A stretch of 5,698 nucleotides of DNA from positions 1 to 5,698 of the forward strand of contig DJPC01000142.1 in assembly GCA_002439665.1 (NCBI GenBank). The letters are read 5' to 3'. This DNA comes from Dialister sp. UBA6422. GTDB taxonomy: Bacteria; Bacillota; Negativicutes; Veillonellales; Dialisteraceae. Both the position numbers and the translations under genes were made by a program. Positions within the stretch are counted from its first letter, which is position 1. Each line of letters starts with the position of its first letter. The notes beneath the pieces are model-generated. The model was not told the origin of the DNA. It saw only the letters and a program-made list of their open reading frames with translations, and did no database searches. Below, one piece after another: positions 1 through 3,661 of the stretch.

Positions 1-50
1 TTGGTACGACAAAGAGTGCACATAAATTTTTATGACAGCTTTCTTATTTC

Positions 51-94
51 TATGCTCCCTACACACTCCATATATGCAGTGCGTAGGGAGTGTA
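51..94. repeat. Inverted repeat, possible hairpin
   Basis: CTCCCTACACACT (55-67) is complementary to AGTGCGTAGGGAG (78-90) with a single A/C mismatch, around a 10-base loop. Weaker pairs, including G-U, extend it to 51-94. No T-run follows on either strand, so it is not a clear intrinsic terminator. It may instead be a protein-binding palindrome or the processed 3' end of an upstream transcript. Confidence 0.6.
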
Positions 95-142
95 TGAATC
101 ATTGCTGCTTATTAATTTACAATTATAAATAATAATCATATC

Positions 143-211
143 AAAATCATCTAATTCATAACTGAAAATTATTTGCATTACATCTAGTTATGGTTAGATG
201 ATTTTTTCTTA
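143..211 (+). terminator. Intrinsic terminator-like hairpin (upstream gene)
   Basis: AAAATCATCTAA (143-154) pairs perfectly with TTAGATGATTTT (194-205). The helix continues with CATAACT (157-163) against AGTTATG (186-192) after a small internal bulge, leaving a loop at 164-185. The 3' arm runs into TTTTTTCTT. It faces the plus direction, so it most likely ends a gene to the left of the window. The stem is long but AT-rich. Confidence 0.6.
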
Positions 212-279
212 TATGAAGAGAAAATAAGAGAATTATTATGTAAAATAAAGATTAAAAATGTATAAATTTACCGGGGGGG

Positions 280-308
280 TAGACGATATACACGTGAATC
301 TGTATAAT
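280..308 (+). promoter_or_regulatory. Sigma-70 promoter of the riboswitch-cyclase unit
   Basis: A consensus -10 box TATAAT (303-308) lies 17 bp downstream of TAGACG (280-285), which matches the TTGACA consensus at four of six positions. Transcription would start near 315, about 70 bases before the c-di-GMP aptamer core. That places the whole aptamer, the terminator and the 5' arm at 327-337 in the RNA. The G-run 273-279 touches the -35 box. No other good promoter lies between here and the aptamer. Confidence 0.6.
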
Positions 309-382
309 AATAAAAGAAATATAAAGCATTTATTTTGTGGTGTTTACTTACTGCTTATTTATACTTTATTACATACACTTTT

Positions 383-460
383 CCAAGGCAAAGCAAGTGA
401 AAACTTGTGACGCAAAGCTATAGGGCCTTTTACATTGGCAGCCAGTTGCAGAATAAATGA
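383..460 (+). promoter_or_regulatory. c-di-GMP-I (GEMM) riboswitch aptamer
   Basis: The conserved GEMM core is readable in order: GGCAAAGC (387-394); a hairpin CAAGT/ACTTG capped by a GAAA tetraloop (394-407); the hallmark GACGCAAAGC (409-418); then a GGGCC arm (423-427) and GGCAGCCAGTTG (437-448), which match the second helix and the 3' core. GEMM RNAs bind cyclic di-GMP and commonly control cyclase, phosphodiesterase, motility and surface genes. Here the RNA sits directly ahead of a terminator and a GGDEF gene, which fits transcriptional control of cyclase synthesis. The closing helix is unusual: CATTTATTTTG (327-337) is complementary over 11 bases, with one G-U, to CAGAATAAATG (449-459). 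About 50 extra bases would then lie between the helix and the core. Family assignment is confident; the ON or OFF direction is not shown directly. Confidence 0.9.
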
Positions 461-482
461 ACAGGAAAGTGACCTGTCATAG

Positions 483-517
483 AAAGCACGGCTGAAGAAG
501 CTGTGCTTTTTTATTTC
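483..517 (+). terminator. Riboswitch expression platform: intrinsic terminator
   Basis: AAAGCACGGCT (483-493) and AGCTGTGCTTT (499-509) form an uninterrupted 11-bp stem (one G-U) with a GAAGA loop, followed by TTTATTTC. It lies between the aptamer and the cyclase start. A smaller hairpin ACAGG/CCTGT (461-477) separates aptamer and terminator. CAGCC within the aptamer core (439-443) could pair with GGCTG in the terminator 5' arm (490-494) as an antiterminator. If so, ligand binding would free the terminator and switch the gene off. That direction is inference. Confidence 0.85.
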
Positions 518-555
518 TTGGCAACCATAAGTCCATGGAAGAAAGGAAGTGAAAG

Positions 556-1923
556 ATGGATACAGAACAGACGGATTTCAAGCCTGATATTGAAAAAGAT
601 ATTCCCATTGCCTATGCGGTGTTTGAACCTATTTGGGATGAAGATAAAAACCATATTATCGATATGCGCTTTGTCTTTGCCAATCAGAAATATTGTCTCC
701 TATGCAATAAGACAAAAGAAGAACTGAAAGGCAATCTTTTAAGTGAATGCTATGAAATCATCAATACGAGATGGTATGACTTTTGTTATGAGGCCATTGT
801 CAATCATAAGACCACAAGAAACCGATTATTTTCTACAGAAATCAACCATTGGCTTGAATTCGACGTGAGCCCTACTTCTGATCCATCTCTGTGTGCTTTT
901 ACATTTTTGGATGTAGATATCGATACTGTTCAGAAAATCAACCTGCAGCGGGCTAGGAAAACCGATAGTACCATTATCCGTCTCACCAGTGTCTTGGTGA
1001 ATCCAGTGAAATATGACACCGCTATCCAGCAAGTACTAGAAGAAATGAGTAAGGAAATCCAACCAGATCGGATTTATGTCTTGGAAACTGACGGAGAAAC
1101 TATCAGTAATACGTTTGAATGGTGCAAGGAAGGTGTAGAATCACAGATCGCTAGGTTGCAGAAATTATCCTGTGACCGATATATGAACACCTGGAAAAAG
1201 TACCTGAAGGGTAATACCAGTGTAGTGATAAAAGACATAGAAGAAATCAAAGAAGATGACCCTTTGGTTTATGGGCTTTTAAAAATACAGCACATCCATT
1301 GTGTGATCAATTCTCCTATTTATGATAATGGAAAAATCATTGGCTACGTAGGAGTTGATAACTATAAAGAAGATGAAACCATTGACATCCAATACCTCTT
1401 AGAGTCAGTGGCTTATTTCCTATCAGCTAAAATGGTGAAAGAAAGGCTCCTTAGACGTCTTGATTTCTTGAGTCATTACGATATCCTAACCGGTGTCCAT
1501 AATCGAAATGCTATGATGGAAGCCATTGATGCACTGGAAAAAACAGAATTGACAGTGGGAATTATCTATGTGGATGATAATGGACTCAAAAAACTCAATG
1601 ATACCTATGGCCATTTCTATGGAGATATTCATATCAAAAAAACGGCCAACCTCTTGTGTAAAAGCTTTGGAGAAAACTATGTCTATCGTGCTGGAGGCGA
1701 TGAATTTGTCGTACTGGTACCAGGAATTAGTGAATCTGATTTTCTCTCCCGTTTTTCTCAATATGAGGAGTTTGTCAAATTAGATGGACATATGTCAGTG
1801 GCTGTAGGAAAAGAATGGATACATTCAGCCTCTATGATCAAAGCAGCTATCCATCAGGCAGATCAGAAAATGTATGTCAATAAACAAGAATACTACAAAA
1901 AGAGTGAGCAAAAAGCCAGATGA
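556..1923 (+). CDS. PAS-GAF-GGDEF diguanylate cyclase
   Basis: A cytoplasmic sensor enzyme of 455 residues predicted to make cyclic di-GMP from two GTP. Residues about 10-125 resemble a PAS domain, and about 145-295 resemble a GAF domain. The GGDEF domain starts at the DILTGVHNR motif (309-317). Catalytic features are intact: metal Asp340, the ND pair 348-349, GH 352-353, GD 356-357 and the signature GGDEF at 380-384. No signal peptide or membrane helix is visible, so input is probably a soluble ligand or redox cue, unidentified. The RxxD inhibitory site normally found just before GGDEF is absent: the corresponding positions are Phe371 and Asn374. ATG 556 was chosen because AAGGAAG (543-549) lies six bases upstream and the terminator ends at about 517. 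The gene is the only one in its unit and lies behind the c-di-GMP riboswitch. The domain order is secure, the exact signal unknown. Confidence 0.93.
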   Translation: MDTEQTDFKPDIEKDIPIAYAVFEPIWDEDKNHIIDMRFVFANQKYCLLCNKTKEELKGNLLSECYEIINTRWYDFCYEAIVNHKTTRNRLFSTEINHWLEFDVSPTSDPSLCAFTFLDVDIDTVQKINLQRARKTDSTIIRLTSVLVNPVKYDTAIQQVLEEMSKEIQPDRIYVLETDGETISNTFEWCKEGVESQIARLQKLSCDRYMNTWKKYLKGNTSVVIKDIEEIKEDDPLVYGLLKIQHIHCVINSPIYDNGKIIGYVGVDNYKEDETIDIQYLLESVAYFLSAKMVKERLLRRLDFLSHYDILTGVHNRNAMMEAIDALEKTELTVGIIYVDDNGLKKLNDTYGHFYGDIHIKKTANLLCKSFGENYVYRAGGDEFVVLVPGISESDFLSRFSQYEEFVKLDGHMSVAVGKEWIHSASMIKAAIHQADQKMYVNKQEYYKKSEQKAR

Positions 1924-1930
1924 TATGAGA

Positions 1931-1983
1931 AAAATAAGGATATAGGAAATGGATACATGCTTTTTCCTTTATCCTTATTTTTA
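1931..1983 (+). terminator. Terminator of the cyclase gene
   Basis: AAAATAAGGATA (1931-1942) pairs perfectly with TATCCTTATTTT (1970-1981). After one mismatch the stem continues with AGGAAA against TTTCCT, leaving a 13-base loop. The 3' arm ends in TTTTT, seven bases or so after the stop codon's hairpin begins. The A-rich 5' flank means it could work in both directions. Confidence 0.85.
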
Positions 1984-2006
1984 TGGCTATTCTTTATATA
2001 TTGCGT

Positions 2007-2020
2007 GTATCAAATGATAC
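2007..2020. repeat. Palindrome GTATCA-AA-TGATAC, operator-like
   Basis: A perfect 6+6 inverted repeat with a two-base spacer. It lies between the cyclase terminator and the tRNA promoter, about 120 bp upstream of that promoter's -35 box. It has the size and symmetry of a dimeric regulator site, but no regulator or regulated gene is identified. The surrounding 1990-2110 contains no gene. Confidence 0.35.
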
Positions 2021-2115
2021 GGGCGATTTTCTGGTGCGGGTAGGTCGTTTTCTATCCGTCATTTTCCAAATATATAGGATGTCATACTTGTGCAAAAAAG
2101 AAATTTTGACTTTTT

Positions 2116-2166
2116 GCAAAAAAATGTAAAAAAAGTGTTGACGAATGAAGGCACATACTGTATAAT
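2116..2166 (+). promoter_or_regulatory. Strong promoter with A-rich upstream element for the tRNA pair
   Basis: TTGACG (2138-2143) and a consensus TATAAT (2161-2166) are separated by exactly 17 bp. Two A-runs, 2118-2124 and 2128-2134, lie directly upstream of the -35 box, as in the UP elements of stable-RNA promoters that contact the alpha subunit. Transcription should start near 2173, a few bases before the first tRNA. A TGCAAAAA/TTTTTGCA inverted repeat (2091-2118) overlaps the far upstream part. Confidence 0.88.
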
Positions 2167-2178
2167 CTATAAACGTCA

Positions 2179-2254
2179 CGGGGCATAGCGCAGTTGGTAG
2201 CGCACCTGCTTTGGGAGCAGGGGGTCGCCAGTTCGAGTCCGGCTGCCCCGACCA
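2179..2254 (+). tRNA. tRNA-Pro(TGG)
   Basis: A full cloverleaf with encoded CCA. The acceptor arm CGGGGCA (2179-2185) pairs with TGCCCCG (2244-2250), the D-stem is GCGC/GCGC, and the anticodon stem is CCTGC/GCAGG. The seven-base loop carries anticodon TGG at 2212-2214, which reads proline CCN codons, mainly CCA and CCG. The T-loop is TTCGAGT. The T-stem GCCAG/CCGGC has one A-C mismatch (2230 with 2240). Discriminator A2251 is normal for bacterial tRNA-Pro. It is the first gene of a two-tRNA transcript. Confidence 0.96.
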
Positions 2255-2258
2255 TTAT

Positions 2259-2335
2259 GGCTCAGTAGCTCAGTTGGATAGAGCAACCGCCTTCTAAGCG
2301 GTGGGTCGTGAGTTCGAATCTCTCCTGGGTCACCA
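2259..2335 (+). tRNA. tRNA-Arg(TCT)
   Basis: A cloverleaf with encoded CCA, four bases after tRNA-Pro. The acceptor GGCTCAG (2259-2265) pairs with CTGGGTC (2325-2331) with two G-U pairs. The anticodon stem is ACCGC/GCGGT and the loop CTTCTAA carries anticodon TCT (2293-2295), which reads arginine AGA/AGG. The T-loop is TTCGAAT. The T-stem GTGAG/CTCTC contains one T-T mismatch (2309 with 2323). The tight spacing and lack of an internal promoter indicate co-transcription and processing from one precursor. Confidence 0.96.
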
Positions 2336-2369
2336 AAAATACTCTTGGTTTTGCCAAGAGTATTTTTTT
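2336..2369 (+). terminator. First terminator of the tRNA transcript
   Basis: A perfect stem joins AAAATACTCTTGG (2336-2348) to CCAAGAGTATTTT (2354-2366) around a TTTTG loop, and is followed by further T to 2369. It starts on the base after the CCA of tRNA-Arg, so little 3' trailer remains to be processed. Confidence 0.95.
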
Positions 2370-2390
2370 GCCAAACCTTATACAACAATG

Positions 2391-2438
2391 AAATCCCATT
2401 TTATCTACTTTTCTTGGTAGATGAAATGGGATTTTTTT
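2391..2438 (+). terminator. Second, tandem terminator
   Basis: AAATCCCATTTTATCTAC (2391-2408) pairs over 18 bp, with one G-U, with 2417-2434, closing an eight-base loop. A seven-T run (2432-2438) overlaps the 3' arm. It lies 22 bases after the first terminator and has no gene of its own in between, so it probably backs up termination of the highly transcribed tRNA unit. Confidence 0.88.
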
Positions 2439-2442
2439 ATTG

Positions 2443-2477
2443 GTTAATAGTTGTCAGTTGTTTGGTTTGACTGTCAG
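2443..2477. repeat. Heptad repeat cluster 1
   Basis: Seven-base units run in phase from 2443: GTTAATA, GTTGTCA, GTTGTTT, GGTTTGA, CTGTCAG. The GTT at the start of a unit recurs at 2443, 2450 and 2457, and a G at 2464 keeps phase. The units are degenerate, but the period matches the clearer tract at 2689-2751. Confidence 0.5.
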
Positions 2478-2508
2478 GCCCATTTGAGACAACCTGCCAT
2501 AATTAAAA

Positions 2509-2548
2509 GGTTTAAGGGTTTGGGGTTTAAAACCTTATCCCTTACACC
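2509..2548. repeat. G/T-rich to C/A-rich inverted repeat
   Basis: GGTTTAAGGG (2509-2518) pairs with CCCTTACACC (2539-2548) with one mismatch. GGTTT recurs at 2509, 2517 and 2524, and CCTTA/CCTAA recurs at 2533, 2540 and 2548, so each arm is itself a near-7-bp repeat. A shorter palindrome, GGTTT-A-AAACC, lies at the centre. The 3' arm shares CCTTACACC with a second inverted repeat at 3008-3063. No T-tail follows. Confidence 0.5.
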
Positions 2549-2564
2549 CTAAATCAAAAGAAGA

Positions 2565-2680
2565 GATGAAGGAAAAGCGGAAAGCATACCCAATATCGCT
2601 AGGAACCTAGAAGCTGCGTGGTGCCGCATTCACCTTGGCCTCATCTTAAACATGACACGTAAGTACCGCTCTTTTGGTGC
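2565..2680. other. Candidate structured or dispersed repeat element
   Basis: A base composition unlike its AT-rich flanks marks this stretch. It contains a CTAGG-AA-CCTAG palindrome (2599-2610), a GGTG/CACC hairpin (2620-2634) and a longer-range pairing of AAAAGCGG (2573-2580) with CCGCTCTTTT (2667-2676) across a two-base bulge. A plus-strand frame from ATG 2566 reads MKEKRKAYPISLGT and then stops at TAG 2608; after the stop it stays open to 2649. That could be a decayed gene or chance. It matches no riboswitch, 6S, SRP or tmRNA consensus that I know. Confidence 0.35.
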
Positions 2681-2688
2681 AGCAGGGC

Positions 2689-2751
2689 ATAGTAGGTAGT
2701 AGACAGTAGACTGTAAACAGTTAACTGTTAGCTGTCAACCGTTAACCGTTA
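2689..2751. repeat. Heptad repeat cluster 2: nine tandem 7-bp units
   Basis: Nine consecutive seven-base units with no slippage: ATAGTAG, GTAGTAG, ACAGTAG, ACTGTAA, ACAGTTA, ACTGTTA, GCTGTCA, ACCGTTA, ACCGTTA, followed by ACC. The consensus is about AC-N-GTTA, with GT at the fourth and fifth positions in all nine. The last two units are identical, and there is a gradient from GTAG to GTTA along the tract. Similar phase is seen at 2443, 3110 and 4965. No coding frame uses it. Confidence 0.8.
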
Positions 2752-2760
2752 ACCAAATTC

Positions 2761-2776
2761 CATTACCCTGGTAATG
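2761..2776. repeat. Palindrome CATTACC-CT-GGTAATG
   Basis: A perfect 7+7 inverted repeat with a two-base centre, ten bases after the heptad tract. As DNA it is operator-like; as RNA the loop would be too small without opening the inner pairs. No adjacent promoter was found. Confidence 0.45.
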
Positions 2777-2804
2777 ATTCATGTTTTCTTGTTCGTTTAC
2801 CCCT

Positions 2805-2849
2805 CTATTTTCCATGGAAGGTAGAATTGCCCGAAAGGGAATTGAATAG
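2805..2849 (+). other. Possible branched RNA fold with a GNRA-capped hairpin
   Basis: CTATT (2805-2809) can close with AATAG (2845-2849). Inside are two neighbouring elements: the palindrome TTCCATGGAA (2810-2819), and AATT-G-CCC (2825-2832) pairing with GGG-AATT (2837-2843) around a GAAA tetraloop. GNRA loops are common in structured RNAs. The short stems make this suggestive only, and no promoter was found for it. Confidence 0.3.
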
Positions 2850-2937
2850 GATTTTACAGACTTCTTTTGTGGAAGTTGTATTTGTTATACGCTGATTTCG
2901 ATTGACACATCATCATCTTAAAATCAATAACTTGCTG

Positions 2938-2968
2938 TTTCTGGTTGTTTGGGCTCAACAACCAGAAA
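2938..2968. repeat. Strong 12-bp hairpin
   Basis: TTTCTGGTTGTT (2938-2949) is perfectly complementary to AACAACCAGAAA (2957-2968), with loop TGGGCTC. On the plus strand it is followed by the pyrimidine-rich TAACTATTTCTTCTACT rather than a clean U-run. It could be a weak terminator of a noncoding transcript from the island, or a protein-binding repeat. Confidence 0.6.
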
Positions 2969-3007
2969 TAACTATTTCTTCTACTACAGAACTGCAGTAA
3001 TTGGATT

Positions 3008-3063
3008 GGCTTGAGATGTAAGGTTTAGCAAGTACCTCAAATCCTAAACCTTACACCAAAGCC
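3008..3063. repeat. Inverted repeat upstream of the DUF1659 gene
   Basis: TGTAAGGTTTAG (3017-3028) pairs perfectly with CTAAACCTTACA (3044-3055), and GGCTT/AAGCC (3008-3012, 3059-3063) adds an outer stem. The loop (3029-3043) contains CCTC, and CC-starting units at 3035, 3043, 3049 and 3056 show a rough 6-8 bp spacing. It ends 18 bases before the candidate promoter of the next gene. It has no T-tail. Confidence 0.55.
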
Positions 3064-3081
3064 GATATGTATTTGTGCAAG

Positions 3082-3108
3082 TTGATAGAGCTGAACTTGG
3101 GATATAAT
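3082..3108 (+). promoter_or_regulatory. Candidate promoter of the DUF1659-like gene
   Basis: A consensus TATAAT (3103-3108) stands 15 bp after TTGATA (3082-3087). The spacer is two bases shorter than optimal, so activity may be low or depend on an activator. Transcription would begin near 3115 inside the CTAACAA repeats, giving a leader of about 55 bases. Confidence 0.4.
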
Positions 3109-3109
3109 C

Positions 3110-3137
3110 CTAACAACTAACAACGATCGACCAATAA
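3110..3137. repeat. Heptad repeat cluster 3 (CTAACAA units)
   Basis: Four in-phase seven-base units: CTAACAA (3110-3116), an exact second CTAACAA (3117-3123), CGATCGA and CCAATAA. The exact unit CTAACAA appears again at 4972-4978, and TGTTAG, the complement of its first six bases, appears in cluster 2. It lies across the predicted start of transcription of the next gene. Confidence 0.6.
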
Positions 3138-3169
3138 CAAAATTTAGTTACGAAAGGATACAACCAACT

Positions 3170-3394
3170 ATGATTACCAAATCCATGATCGACAAGAAAC
3201 TCAATATTTGCTTTGAAAATGGCACTACCTCTACGGGAAAAACCGCTATTCAGACCATCAATCTTTCTAACGTGAAGCTTGATGCAGCAGATGCAGATAT
3301 GATGGCAGCAGGCACAGCCTACGCTTCTCTCACATCCCTCGCCTTAGACAGTGTGCGGATGACCTATGTGTATGAATTGACGGCGGAAGAATAA
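3170..3394 (+). CDS. DUF1659-like small protein
   Basis: A 74-residue soluble protein with no signal peptide or membrane segment. The layout LNICFENG, GK at 24-25, SNVKLDAADADM and ASLTSLAL followed by a V-rich C-terminal strand matches the DUF1659 family as I know it (about 70 residues, Bacillota, function unknown). In related bacteria such genes are often paired with a DUF2922 gene; none follows here. The start ATG has AAAGGAT (3153-3159) ten bases upstream, a slightly long spacing. No clear terminator lies between its stop and the rpoD promoter, so some read-through into rpoD is possible. The gene stands alone after a repeat-rich island. Coding is likely from its composition and ribosome-binding site; the family call is by eye, and no role can be given. 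Confidence 0.72.
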   Translation: MITKSMIDKKLNICFENGTTSTGKTAIQTINLSNVKLDAADADMMAAGTAYASLTSLALDSVRMTYVYELTAEE

Positions 3395-3473
3395 TCTTTA
3401 TTTTACAATCCCTAGGGCCTAATTACTCACCCATATATTTCCTGGAACCAAATCAGAAACGGTATTTCTCTCA

Positions 3474-3502
3474 TTGCATTTGCCATATGAAAGTGATATT
3501 AT
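3474..3502 (+). promoter_or_regulatory. rpoD promoter with extended -10
   Basis: TTGCAT (3474-3479) and TATTAT (3497-3502) are spaced 17 bp apart, with TG at 3494-3495 giving an extended -10 (TGaTATTAT). Transcription would start near 3509, leaving a leader of about 150 bases before the TTG start. The same -35 sequence, spacing and extended -10 type recur at the rplS promoter. It implies rpoD is transcribed by its own product and not from an upstream dnaG operon. Confidence 0.65.
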
Positions 3503-3583
3503 TATATTCCGACTTAATACCATAAAGGACGACTTTTCATACATAAAAAAGGCTTTATAAGAAAGCGTGGAACGATGATAGGA

Positions 3584-3654
3584 AGGAAAAGGGGTCCTTT
3601 TCTAGAGTTGATGTAGTATATGGCATGATATCATGCAAGGTTTCTGAGGAGGTG
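3584..3654 (+). promoter_or_regulatory. Structured rpoD leader and ribosome-binding site
   Basis: GAAAAGG (3586-3592) pairs with CCTTTTC (3596-3602) around a three-base loop. GCATGATATCATGC (3623-3636) is a perfect 14-bp palindrome ending ten bases before the Shine-Dalgarno AGGAGGTG (3647-3654). AAAGGAC at 3524-3530 could pair with GTCCTTT at 3594-3600, or in part with GTCCTT at 3654-3659 beside the ribosome-binding site, so alternative folds are possible. The palindrome could equally be a DNA operator. A regulatory effect is inferred, not shown. Confidence 0.4.
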
Positions 3655-3661
3655 TCCTTAT

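Larger units (their letters stand above)
1..279. other. AT-rich intergenic region without a supported gene
   Basis: No convincing coding sequence is visible in these first bases. The region holds an inverted repeat (51-94) and a terminator-like hairpin (143-210). It ends in a run of seven G (273-279) that stands out in otherwise very AT-rich DNA and abuts the proposed -35 box of the cyclase promoter. A short open frame ending at TAA 23-25 could be the tail of an upstream gene, but eight codons are too few to support it. Confidence 0.6.
2440..3081. other. Gene-poor island rich in inverted and heptad repeats
   Basis: About 640 bases with no credible open frame on either strand. It contains two 7-bp-periodic repeat tracts, five or more hairpins and a mosaic element at 2565-2680, each listed separately. 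No good promoter was found inside: a TTGACA at 2902-2907 lacks a matching -10 box. It may hold one or more noncoding RNAs, or be an assembly of dispersed intergenic repeats. Confidence 0.6.

Noticed and set aside
2..25. Tail of an upstream gene (WYDKECT then TAA)
   Set aside because: Seven residues are too few to separate from chance; downstream hairpins are compatible with an upstream gene but do not fix its end.
503..727. Open frame of 74 codons overlapping the cyclase start
   Set aside because: It starts inside the terminator hairpin and overlaps the PAS-coding region in another frame, with no ribosome-binding site.
2176..2388. Minus-strand open frame of 70 codons across the tRNAs
   Set aside because: It is antisense to two tRNA genes. 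Frames like this (GEIRTHDPPLRRRLLYPTELL and similar) are a known annotation artefact of tRNA complements.
2565..2680. Known structured RNA (riboswitch, 6S, SRP, tmRNA)
   Set aside because: None of the conserved core strings of those families that I know is present.
2689..2751. CRISPR array
   Set aside because: The units are only seven bases and directly adjacent, with no spacers.
2902..2930. TTGACA as a promoter within the gene-poor island
   Set aside because: No acceptable -10 box occurs at 16-18 bp spacing; the best candidate, CAATAA, matches poorly.
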